Below are positions 8,201-14,805 of a DNA stretch of 34,645 nt, piece after piece. Both the position numbers and the translations under genes were made by a program. The stretch's first letter is position 1. Every line of letters begins with the position of its first letter. The stretch covers positions 1 through 34,645 of the forward strand of contig JANTFR010000007.1 of NCBI GenBank assembly GCA_024763355.1, written 5' to 3'. The DNA is from Anaerolineales bacterium (GTDB lineage Bacteria; Chloroflexota; Anaerolineae; Anaerolineales; DRKV01). The notes below the pieces were generated by a model. The model was not told the origin of the DNA and ran no database searches. It was given only the letters and a program-made list of their open reading frames with translations.

Positions 8201-8785
8201 CGGTTTTGGGAGTACGAAGGCGAGATTCGTTTGGATGGACGTCCGCTACGCGCTTACGCTCAGGATGATGTACGGCGCTGTTTCGCTGTCGTTCCGCAGG
8301 ACGCTTACCTGTTCAATGATACGGTGCGCGCCAACCTGCTCCTGGCGAATCCCCAGGCCGATGAGGCCGCGCTGCGGCGCGCCGTGGAGCAGGCGCAACT
8401 GGAAGATTTCATCCGCACCTTGCCGCAGGGCCTGGATACCTACCTCGGCGAAGGCGGAGCGCGCTTCTCCGGCGGCCAACGCCAGCGTCTTGCCGTGGCG
8501 CGTGCCTTGCTCAAAGATGCCCCTATCCTGCTGCTGGACGAACCGACCGCTAATCTCGACCCCTTGACCGAGAAAGCCCTTCTGGAGACCATCTTTAGTC
8601 TCATGGAGCGGCGCACCACCTTGTGGATTACACACCGCCTGGTGGAGATGGCGCGTATGGACGAGATTATCGTTTTGGACGGTGGGCGGATAGTTGAGCG
8701 CGGTACCCACGCCGATTTACTTGCCCGCGGCGCCCTCTACGCCACCTTGTGGGCCTTGCAGCACCGCCACGCCGCGCTGGCCTGA
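5216..8785 (+). CDS. cydDC: fused CydDC heterodimer-type thiol ABC exporter
   Basis: In E. coli, CydD and CydC form a heterodimeric ABC exporter of glutathione and cysteine to the periplasm, needed to assemble cytochrome bd. Here both are one chain of about 1189 residues. The first half is CydD-like: a six-helix membrane domain including YYSQYLPQLLIAALVPLSI, Walker A GRSGAGKST near residue 364, and signature LSGGERQRLALARA near 470. A Pro-rich linker (about 570-610) joins a CydC-like half with SGDLLSRIMGDVDVLQNFY, Walker A GPSGAGKST near 980, and FSGGQRQRLAVARA near 1084. Both halves have LLLDEPTANLD. I chose ATG 5216 because similarity starts there; the frame is open to 5153, but that part is encoded by the heptamer repeat. 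No Shine-Dalgarno is visible before 5216, where the sequence is instead pyrimidine-rich. Confidence 0.93.
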   Translation: MRRLIALARDSRTSFAITVLLGLTTGFLTIAQAWLFSKAVDAAFLGGASLSVLRPILEGMLGLMTARGILAWGTELSARAIAARVKSALRARLLAHIEALGPAFTASGRTGALEAALVDGIEALDAYYSQYLPQLLIAALVPLSILAFVFPKDWLSGLILLLTAPLIPLFMYLIGKGAEALTRRQYDTLTRLSAHFLDSLQGLTTLKLFGRSRAHARKVEQASNEFRDVTLSVLRVTFLSALALELLATLSTAVVAVEIGVRLLYAKIQFQEALFLLVIAPEFYIPLRMLGLRFHAGMAGSSAARRIFEILDTPVPAAVSPLAEKTFPLGDITFENVTYTYPESDRPALDDVSFTIPRGTHVALVGRSGAGKSTLFQILLGFLRPQSGTIRVDGCSCPHLDSALWRARLAWVSQSPYLFDATIADNIRLARPEASDEEVVAAAQAARLDDFIRSLPQGYQTVVGERGTRLSGGERQRLALARAFLKDADLLLLDEPTANLDPVNEALLSEATRDLLRRPGRTIVTIAHRLETVTQADYILVLEDGRLAERGTHAELLARGGLYAALRGESSPQEVAALPSPRREMSPPSPHPHPDRPARVDSAVARPAPAAGGHVLGRLLGFLRGAWGDVALSVLLGALTIGSSIALMGTSAWLISAAALQPSIADLQVAIVGVRFFGITRGVFRYLERLVSHGVTFRLLARLRAWFYRALEPLAPARLQSFHSGDLLSRIMGDVDVLQNFYVRVVSPPLVAVVVTLATAGYLFLLAPRLGLILPVFLLLVGVAVPVFSRHWGRAAGQSLVQERAALSVALVDHLQGLADLLAFNRAAAHREAALGRGERYETAQTRLARQHGVQEGLNVLLSNMGMWSLLVAAIPLVRLGALDGRMLAAVALIGFSAFEAVLPLPQAAQMLASSLEAARRLFEVVDSPPMVSDPPRAAPAPAGGRLSLAGTRFRYPGAEHPALAEVTFSLETGKRLAVVGPSGAGKSTLATLLLRFWEYEGEIRLDGRPLRAYAQDDVRRCFAVVPQDAYLFNDTVRANLLLANPQADEAALRRAVEQAQLEDFIRTLPQGLDTYLGEGGARFSGGQRQRLAVARALLKDAPILLLDEPTANLDPLTEKALLETIFSLMERRTTLWITHRLVEMARMDEIIVLDGGRIVERGTHADLLARGALYATLWALQHRHAALA

Positions 8786-8835
8786 AGATGCAGTTTTGTC
8801 GCGTACGACGGGGGGAAATGCTTGTGCATACCATT

Positions 8836-8863
8836 TTCACCACTTCTTCACAACTTCTTCACA
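8836..8863 (+). promoter_or_regulatory. three 11-bp direct repeats, OmpR/PhoB-like operator
   Basis: TTCAC half-sites begin at 8836, 8847 and 8858, exactly 11 bases apart. The last two are perfect tandem 11-mers (8842-8852 and 8853-8863, ACTTCTTCACA). Direct repeats with an 11-base period are how OmpR/PhoB-type winged-helix response regulators bind, for example at Pho boxes. A TATTAT -10-like box follows at 8873-8878, with no -35 consensus, as expected for an activator-dependent promoter. The regulator itself is not in the window. Confidence 0.55.
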
Positions 8864-8872
8864 ACCTTCCCC

Positions 8873-8878
8873 TATTAT
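8873..8878 (+). promoter_or_regulatory. -10 box of the OB-protein/cytochrome b operon promoter
   Basis: TATTAT matches five of six positions of TATAAT. It sits 9 bases after the third direct repeat, so the repeats occupy the -35 position. Transcription would start near 8885, leaving a leader of about 60 bases before the ATG at 8946. Confidence 0.45.
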
Positions 8879-8909
8879 TGGGGACGTAGCATAGCCACAT
8901 TGCATAAGC

Positions 8910-8927
8910 CCGGTTTTGCATAACCGG
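8910..8927 (+). repeat. hairpin in the leader of the exported OB-like gene
   Basis: CCGGTT (8910-8915) and AACCGG (8922-8927) form a perfect six-pair stem with loop TTGCAT. It ends seven bases before the ribosome binding site (AAGGAG, 8934-8939). The 7-mer TGCATAA occurs at 8901-8907 and again at 8917-8923. This could stabilise the mRNA or modulate initiation; there is no direct evidence for either. Confidence 0.4.
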
Positions 8928-8945
8928 AATCACAAGGAGCGTATC

Positions 8946-9836
8946 ATGTTCAAGAAAATCGTTATCGCAGTTCTGGCTCTTACGGTTGTCGGCGCTGCAG
9001 GCGCGGCCATTGCCTACAACAGCACGCCGGAAGACGCGGCGGCCTCTCCCTCTCCGCTGGCGGTCAACGTCAACAATGCCCAGGGAAAGGGCAATCCTGC
9101 CTCCCAATCTCCCAATGCGGGACAGACCTCCAACGGCGTGCCGCAGGCCGGCTTCCCCGCTGCCGACGGCATGGAGGGTGACCCCTGGGAAGCCAGCGGC
9201 GAAATCGTCTCTCTGGACGACTTCGGCATGGAACTCAGCACGACCTCCGGCGAGACGGTCTACGTGGAATTGGGACCGCCCACTTACTGGCAGGAACAGG
9301 ACGTCGCCCTGCAAGTCGGGCAGACGGTCACGGTGAACGGCAGCATCAACGAAGGCATGATTCACGCCGCTCAGGTGCGCCTGGAAAACGGAGAAACCTT
9401 GCGCCTGCGCAGTGAGACGGGACAACCTTTGTGGAGCGGCGGGGCCTCCAACGGATATAACGGTTCGGCGGATGGCACGCATCAGCCTGAGCCTCAGGCG
9501 CAGGTGGACGAATGGGTTACCTATCAGGGCACACTCATGTCCTACCAGGGCAGCATGATGAGCCTGGGAACGGATGACGGTCAACTGATTGCATTCCAGG
9601 TTGGACGCCCCAGTTTCTTCGCCAGCCAGGATGTCACCTTCCAGGTAGGCGATGAAATCATCGTGACTGGTTTCTACGAGAACGACCAGTTCGTAGCGGG
9701 AGACATCACCAAAGTTGCCACTGGTGAACGCGTCATGCTGCGCGACCCCAACGGACGCCCCCTGTGGGCCGGCCCCGGCAACGGCAATGGCAACGGCGGC
9801 AATGGTGGACAGCACGGCGGCACGCAGCAGCCGTAA
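8946..9836 (+). CDS. exported protein with two OB-like repeats
   Basis: This 296-residue protein has an N-terminal hydrophobic segment (FKKIVIAVLALTVVGAAGAA, residues 2-21) typical of a signal peptide or anchor, then a low-complexity Ser/Pro/Asn/Gly-rich stretch. Two related modules follow at about 78-175 and 195-285. Each opens with an acidic strand, then an EL/QV-rich part with DVxxQVG, then GxxxxxxxxAxxI/V and a closing motif of the form LR(S/D)xxGxPLW(S/A)G. The C-terminus is Gly/Asn/His-rich. The pattern resembles the small OB-fold domains of exported proteins found near respiratory genes, but I do not know a specific function. It leads the cytochrome b, Rieske and cytochrome c operon, so a role as an assembly factor, accessory subunit or periplasmic binding protein is plausible. 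AAGGAG at 8934-8939 supports ATG 8946. Confidence 0.8.
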   Translation: MFKKIVIAVLALTVVGAAGAAIAYNSTPEDAAASPSPLAVNVNNAQGKGNPASQSPNAGQTSNGVPQAGFPAADGMEGDPWEASGEIVSLDDFGMELSTTSGETVYVELGPPTYWQEQDVALQVGQTVTVNGSINEGMIHAAQVRLENGETLRLRSETGQPLWSGGASNGYNGSADGTHQPEPQAQVDEWVTYQGTLMSYQGSMMSLGTDDGQLIAFQVGRPSFFASQDVTFQVGDEIIVTGFYENDQFVAGDITKVATGERVMLRDPNGRPLWAGPGNGNGNGGNGGQHGGTQQP

Positions 9837-9872
9837 AAAAGCGGGCCGTGTTCCCACCTGGAGAAAATTCTC

Positions 9873-11246
9873 ATGGCAGACCTCCCCCAAAAAGACCTTC
9901 CTCCCGTCACAGAGCGGCTCCGCCGCTCTGTGGTACGTACCCCCCTGCCCCCCAAAGACGACCGCGGGCGCATGAAACTGGTCATGGACAGCCTCGTGCT
10001 GCACCTGCATCCCGCCAAAGTCTCGCGCCCGGCGCTGAAACTGACCTACACCTTCGGGCTGGGCGGGCTGCTTATCCTGCTCTTCCTCGTCCTGGTGAGC
10101 ACCGGCATTTTGCTCCTCTTTGCCTACACTCCCTCGCCCGACGCCGCTTACCAGAGCATGATTGCTCTCCAAACCCAGGTGGATTTTGGTAACCTGATTC
10201 GCAATCTGCATCACTGGTCGGGTAATCTGATGGTGATTGTGGCCGTTCTGCACCTTTTGCGGGTCTTCTACACTTCGGGCTTCACCACGCCCCGCGAGTT
10301 CAACTGGGTGATGGGGGTGGGTCTCCTGCTCCTGGTGGTAGGCGCCAATTTCACGGGCTATTTGCTCCCCTGGGACCAATTGGCCTATTGGGCTATCACG
10401 GTGGGAACCAGTTTGCTGGAATACGTCCCCCTTGTGGGGGATACGCTCACCCGAATGCTGCTGGGCGGCCCCGAAGTGGGCGCGGCCACCCTGACGAATT
10501 TCTACGCCCTGCACATTGCCATCATCCCCCTGACGATTTCCGCCCTGGTGTCCTTCCACATCTGGCGGGTGCGGAAAGACAAAATCACCATCCCCCGCCA
10601 ACTTGACCGCCCCCCGGATACGAGCAAGGTGACCACCATCCCGCATCTGGTGAGCATCGAACTGGTCTATGCCCTGGTGTGGCTGGTCCTTCTGGTGGGG
10701 TGGTCGTCTTTCGTCAATGCCCCGCTGGAGGAGGCTGCCAATCCGGCGCACAGTCCCAATCCGGCCAAAGCGGCCTGGTACTTCATGGGTTTGCAGGAAC
10801 TCTTGATGCACTTCCACCCTCTCTTCGGAGCCATCATCATCCCTGCCCTGGGGCTGGCGGGACTGCTCTCCCTCCCCTACCTTTCGCAAGACATGGAGAG
10901 CGTGGGCGTCTGGTTCCGCTCGCGGCGCGGGCGCTGGATGGCCGGGGCGAGTTTTGCCCTGGGGGTTGTGGCGACCTTCGCCTGGGTGCTGGCCGATGAG
11001 TACTGGCTGGACTGGCCGGGCTGGCTGCCTTTCCTGCCCTCCTACCTCAGCAACGGATGGATTCCCTTTGCCTTGCTTCTGCTGGTCTTGATGGGTTATT
11101 ACGAACTCGTTAAAAGTTTGGGAAGTTCGGATTGCGAAGCCCGGCAGGCGCTCTTTACCTTTCTCCTGGCGGCCTTTCTGACGCTGACTTTTGTCGGTAT
11201 TTTCCTGCGCGGCGAGGGAATGGCATTGATACTTCCCTGGAGATAA
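9873..11246 (+). CDS. cytochrome b of a bc/b6f-type quinol oxidizing complex
   Basis: This 457-residue membrane protein contains the four-helix heme domain and the C-terminal helices (subunit IV-like) in one chain. Heme ligands are His113 and His127 (LHHWSGN and VLHLLR) and His214 and His229 (ALHIAIIP and SFHIWRV). The second pair has 14 intervening residues, as in b6-type rather than mitochondrial cytochrome b, which has 13. The quinol-site region reads AAWYFMGLQELL, replacing the classical PEWY with a form often seen in menaquinol enzymes. The N-terminus has about 45 hydrophilic residues before the first helix. The protein passes electrons between quinol, the Rieske centre and the two b hemes. 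It lies 36 bases after the OB-like gene and 4 bases before the Rieske gene, in one operon. Confidence 0.93.
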   Translation: MADLPQKDLPPVTERLRRSVVRTPLPPKDDRGRMKLVMDSLVLHLHPAKVSRPALKLTYTFGLGGLLILLFLVLVSTGILLLFAYTPSPDAAYQSMIALQTQVDFGNLIRNLHHWSGNLMVIVAVLHLLRVFYTSGFTTPREFNWVMGVGLLLLVVGANFTGYLLPWDQLAYWAITVGTSLLEYVPLVGDTLTRMLLGGPEVGAATLTNFYALHIAIIPLTISALVSFHIWRVRKDKITIPRQLDRPPDTSKVTTIPHLVSIELVYALVWLVLLVGWSSFVNAPLEEAANPAHSPNPAKAAWYFMGLQELLMHFHPLFGAIIIPALGLAGLLSLPYLSQDMESVGVWFRSRRGRWMAGASFALGVVATFAWVLADEYWLDWPGWLPFLPSYLSNGWIPFALLLLVLMGYYELVKSLGSSDCEARQALFTFLLAAFLTLTFVGIFLRGEGMALILPWR

Positions 11247-11250
11247 CCCT

Positions 11251-11736
11251 ATGAACAACGAAGAAATTACCCGTAGAGATTTTCTCACCCTGGCCTGGAG
11301 CGCGGCTGGCGCGCTGGCGCTCTCCGAAGGAGTGTTTGTCGGGCTGCGTTTTCTCACTCCCCGCTCCGTGGAGGGCGAATTCGGCGGCGAATTCAACCTG
11401 GGGCCTGCCGACCAGTACCCTTCGGGGACGGTAACTCCCGTCGAAGCAGGACGCTTCTATCTTGTGCGCTTGCAAGACGGCGGCTTCATGGCAATCTACC
11501 GCCGTTGCACCCATCTGGGCTGTGCGGTGCCCTTTGACCAGGCCAGCGGGCAGTTCGTCTGCCCCTGTCACGGCTCGGTTTTCACTATGGACGGGGAGGT
11601 GCTCAACCCACCAGCCCCGCGTCCCCTGGATTTATTCGCCTTGCACATCAACGAAAATGGCGAAATCATCGTGGATACTGCCTCGCCCATCGAGCGCGAA
11701 CACACCGACCCCGCCCAGGTGGTGTATCTCGGATAG
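11251..11736 (+). CDS. Rieske [2Fe-2S] protein
   Basis: This is the high-potential iron-sulfur subunit that takes the first electron from quinol at cytochrome b. The 161-residue protein has a twin-arginine signal-anchor (TRRDFLTLAW, residues 7-16) followed by a hydrophobic helix. The cluster-binding boxes are CTHLGC (Cys86, His88, Cys91) and CPCHGS (Cys104, Cys106, His107). Cys91 and Cys106 would form the disulfide, and Cys86, His88, Cys104 and His107 ligate the cluster. A Pro-rich APRPLDLF segment follows, as in b6f-type Rieske proteins. ATG 11251 follows the cytochrome b stop by four bases, with GGAG at 11239-11242. The next gene is a triheme cytochrome, the likely electron acceptor. Confidence 0.94.
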   Translation: MNNEEITRRDFLTLAWSAAGALALSEGVFVGLRFLTPRSVEGEFGGEFNLGPADQYPSGTVTPVEAGRFYLVRLQDGGFMAIYRRCTHLGCAVPFDQASGQFVCPCHGSVFTMDGEVLNPPAPRPLDLFALHINENGEIIVDTASPIEREHTDPAQVVYLG

Positions 11737-11767
11737 TCGCAGGCCTCCATCCCCGGAGAAACAAACT

Positions 11768-12841
11768 ATGACCAAAACACTCCAATGGACAGGTTTCCTT
11801 TCCACGCTCTTTCTGGCTCTGCTCCTGCCCGCTTACCTGGTTTGGCTGGAACCGGCCCAACAAGAGCAATCTCTGGAAGATTACTACACCAGGGCGGTGA
11901 TTGCCTCTACCGACATGTACGCTGAAAATTGCGCCGTATGCCACGGAGCGCAGGGCGAAGGCATCGGTACCAACCCCGCTCTGGATAGCGATGCCGTGCG
12001 GCAAATGTCTCCCGAAGACCTTGAGAAGACCATCGCCCGCGGACGCTTCGGCACGGCTATGGCGGCCTGGGCTGTGGAAGAGGGCGGCATCTTCACGACT
12101 GCCCAAATTCACGACCTGGCGACCTTTTTGCAGCAGGCCAACTGGGAGTACGTGGCGGCGCGGACGGATGAACTAGGCCTCACCCCCCCTCAGGTGATTG
12201 CCCTGGATGTTTCCACCGATACCCTGAATGCTCTCTCTGCTCTGCCCAACGGCGACCTGCTCGGCGAGGGGCTGCAACGCTATGCCGAAAACTGCGCCGC
12301 CTGTCACGGCGGCAACGCCTCCGGCACGCTCATCGCCCCTGCGCTGGATACCCCTGAAGTGCGCGCCCTCTCGCCCGAAGAAATCGCCGCCCGCATCCGT
12401 GACGGCGTCCCCGGCACGCTCATGGCTCCCTGGGGCGATACGCTCTCCGAGGCGCAAATCTCCGCCCTGGTGGAGACCATCATCCGCTGGCCGGAGATTA
12501 TGCAATCTGGCGTGGAGTTCCCGGAGGCTCCCCTGGCGGATTTTGCCGCCACCCCGGAGATGGTCGCTGCCGGAGAACGGCTCTTCAGTATCGCCTGCAA
12601 ATCCTGTCATGGCGTGGATGGGTACGGCTCACCGATGGCCCCCGCCCTCAATAACCAGATTTTCCTCTCCCAAACCCCCGATGCGGCGATTTACCAGATT
12701 ATCGCCGCCGGCGTCCCTGGAACGATGATGCCTGCCTGGGGAATCCGCCTCACGGATGACGAAATCCGTTCGCTGGTGGCCTACCTGCGGAGTTGGGAGG
12801 AGACTGCCCCGTCTATCCTCCCCCCTATTCGGGAACCGTGA
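11768..12841 (+). CDS. membrane-anchored triheme c-type cytochrome
   Basis: The product is about 357 residues, with one N-terminal hydrophobic helix (about 8-28) that anchors it or serves as a signal. Three monoheme class I cytochrome c domains follow. Each has a CxxCH motif (CAVCH, CAACH, CKSCH) and a downstream Met in a matching context (GTAMAAW, GTLMAPW, GTMMPAW), the expected sixth ligand. The domains look like internal duplications. Following cytochrome b and Rieske with a 31-base gap and GGAG at 11755-11758, it most likely replaces cytochrome c1 or f as electron acceptor. No separate c1-like gene is present. The frame is open upstream into the Rieske gene, but the helix and binding site support ATG 11768. 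A strong hairpin follows the stop. Confidence 0.92.
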   Translation: MTKTLQWTGFLSTLFLALLLPAYLVWLEPAQQEQSLEDYYTRAVIASTDMYAENCAVCHGAQGEGIGTNPALDSDAVRQMSPEDLEKTIARGRFGTAMAAWAVEEGGIFTTAQIHDLATFLQQANWEYVAARTDELGLTPPQVIALDVSTDTLNALSALPNGDLLGEGLQRYAENCAACHGGNASGTLIAPALDTPEVRALSPEEIAARIRDGVPGTLMAPWGDTLSEAQISALVETIIRWPEIMQSGVEFPEAPLADFAATPEMVAAGERLFSIACKSCHGVDGYGSPMAPALNNQIFLSQTPDAAIYQIIAAGVPGTMMPAWGIRLTDDEIRSLVAYLRSWEETAPSILPPIREP

Positions 12842-12863
12842 AGCATTTGCCCAGTGGAAATGA

Positions 12864-12893
12864 CAGCAGGACGGAAATCTTTCCGTCCTGCTG
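12864..12893. terminator. 14-bp hairpin between convergent genes, likely bidirectional terminator
   Basis: CAGCAGGACGGAAA (12864-12877) is exactly complementary to TTTCCGTCCTGCTG (12880-12893), with two bases between. It lies between the stop of the triheme cytochrome (+ strand) and that of the multiheme lipoprotein (- strand). T tracts on either side are weak, so termination in both directions is likely but not certain. Confidence 0.75.
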
Positions 12894-12934
12894 ATGTTTC
12901 AGATGACTGCGGGAAACGTTGCTGCGAGGCCGAT

Positions 12935-14704
12935 TTACTGGCTCTGGAGGCTCTGCGACGCTACGATGATAGGGGCGTTTTCAACTGCATCGTAATAGCG
13001 GGAGAAAGTCTGCGTTTGTTCGGTGTCGTATGCCAACACGTCCTGTGCCCAGCGGTAACTGACCGATTGGTACAGGAGTTCGACCTCGATGGTGAAGGGA
13101 CCGGAGGCTGAGGCGGCGGGGATTTGATAGGTGACGGTATCCTGCCCACCGATGAAATCATCATCCTCGGCGGCTTTCCCCAGCACGGCGATGTAAGGAT
13201 TGGCGTTGCTTTTGTCGAAGCCGGCGGGGAGCAGACGGTTGTCTTTGATATATCCCGAAGCCTTCATCTGCAAAGTCGTCACCTGCCCTGAAGGCGTTTG
13301 CATGATATCTTCGTAAATTTGCACCTGGTCGGGCGCGGTTATCAAGTCGTAGTGGGGTTCATACGTGCCAGGGGTTTCATCGTTGTCGTTGCCCATAATC
13401 TTGCCTTCGGAGGATACCTTCCCCGATTCAAAGATGATGGTTCCGCTGGAGTCTTTGACGGTGACATGCAGCCAGGCGCGCCGGGAAGGGAACGAGGTGG
13501 GGAATTTGTGACCGGTCAGCGTTTCGATGGTTACATCGAAGGTCAAAGCGTCCTCTTGTACTATCGGCGGAGAGATGCTCAACCGCGCCGTTTCCTGACC
13601 CAATGTGTTTGCGCTGCGCTCAATCAGCGTGGTGAAGTTCTCGTCGGTGGCCTGCACGCCGATTTCATCGCCGAAGGTCTGCAAGATGGAAAGCATGTAA
13701 ATGTTGCTGCCGTGGAAATTGTGAATCGCGAAATGGGGGTGCTTCTTGTCCGCCGTCAGGTTGGAGATGGGCGTCTTGCCCGGCACCCTGTCCATGTGAC
13801 AGGACTGACAGGAGGCCTGCTGGGCGTATTCGGAATGTAGCCATTCCGCGTAGGGGGTCTGTTCCGGGAACAGGTTGTCGCTGATTGTGCCGTCTTCGGC
13901 AATGTAGTTGATGTACAATTCGTGACAGGTAGCGCACAATTGGGACGAGCGAACGTGTTTGCTTTCCACAGGGACGAAACCGGAGCCGCCTTGCATAATC
14001 ATCGCACTGACGTCATCCACAGGGTAAGGGCCGTAGATGGTGCGCTCGCCGGCGGCTTTGGTGAAATCTATGTTCAGGTCGCCGTTTTGTTTAATCTCCG
14101 CATTTGTCTGGTTGGGAGGAATTTGATGGCAGGCGGTGCAGGAAACCCCGTCCCGGGCCAAATCGTACAAGGGGTGCTGAGGGGATGTGTAACCATTCTC
14201 GCCGAAGATGACCGGAAGAACGCCCGCATGGACATCACTGAAGACCGCCAATGGCATGTGGCAGGTGGCGCATTTTTGCTGAATGGCCTCAGAGTGTGCG
14301 GGAGAGACGGCCACTTCGATGCTGACGCTGGCCAGGTAGTATGGGTCACGCGCTGCGTTAGCCATCATCGTGGCGCGCCAATTTTCCGCCTGGGAGATGT
14401 CTTTTCCGTTGGCGTCTTTCAAGTTCTGGTGGCAGGCATTACAGGTGGCTGCGGTGGCAAACCAGTCATTCTGCGCCGAGACCAGGGTGCGCGCCTGAGG
14501 CGCAGATACTGCGCCCGCGGTCGGCGCTTTGGTTTCAACAGTCGGTGAAGGCATCTCCTCTGCCTGTACCGTGGGAGCAGGAGATGCGCTTTCCTGCGAT
14601 ATGGCTGGCGGCTGAGAGGTCGCCGCGGGAGGCTGGCTGCATGCACTCACCATCGATAGCAGGCCGATGGCAACCAACAGGATGAAAAATCGGGGCCGGG
14701 TCAT
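12935..14704 (-). CDS. pentaheme c-type cytochrome lipoprotein
   Basis: This 589-residue protein has a lipoprotein signal (hydrophobic run after MTRPR, then a lipobox ending VSAC), so it is probably attached on the outer face of the membrane. A Pro/Ser/Thr-rich linker leads to five CxxCH motifs: CNACH, CATCH, CTACH, CATCH and CQSCH. Many extra His residues, including the segment HPHFAIHNFHG, could supply distal heme ligands. The C-terminal 250 residues lack hemes and contain TGHKFPTSFPSRRAWLHV, typical of large multiheme cytochromes of the c554 or multiheme-reductase type. The substrate is unknown; it may be an electron conduit or a reductase. ATG 14704 is chosen for the lipoprotein signal and an AAAGGA upstream; the frame is open to 15037, but that part overlaps the glycosyltransferase gene. 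Confidence 0.9.
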   Translation of the reverse strand: MTRPRFFILLVAIGLLSMVSACSQPPAATSQPPAISQESASPAPTVQAEEMPSPTVETKAPTAGAVSAPQARTLVSAQNDWFATAATCNACHQNLKDANGKDISQAENWRATMMANAARDPYYLASVSIEVAVSPAHSEAIQQKCATCHMPLAVFSDVHAGVLPVIFGENGYTSPQHPLYDLARDGVSCTACHQIPPNQTNAEIKQNGDLNIDFTKAAGERTIYGPYPVDDVSAMIMQGGSGFVPVESKHVRSSQLCATCHELYINYIAEDGTISDNLFPEQTPYAEWLHSEYAQQASCQSCHMDRVPGKTPISNLTADKKHPHFAIHNFHGSNIYMLSILQTFGDEIGVQATDENFTTLIERSANTLGQETARLSISPPIVQEDALTFDVTIETLTGHKFPTSFPSRRAWLHVTVKDSSGTIIFESGKVSSEGKIMGNDNDETPGTYEPHYDLITAPDQVQIYEDIMQTPSGQVTTLQMKASGYIKDNRLLPAGFDKSNANPYIAVLGKAAEDDDFIGGQDTVTYQIPAASASGPFTIEVELLYQSVSYRWAQDVLAYDTEQTQTFSRYYDAVENAPIIVASQSLQSQ

Positions 14705-14805
14705 GGTCTCTCGTCCTTTCAGGTGAAATGAAATATGGGCAAGCATTTTCCTCTGCTGCGAGATAGCATTTTGCTGCTTACGGACAGTGAAAATTGTAAC
14801 ACTTT

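Noticed and set aside
8859-11396. 845-codon open frame on the minus strand opposite the OB-like and cytochrome b genes
   Set aside because: The opposite strand encodes proteins with intact heme ligands, signal peptide and ribosome binding sites. The antisense product has no recognisable domain and crosses the operator region.
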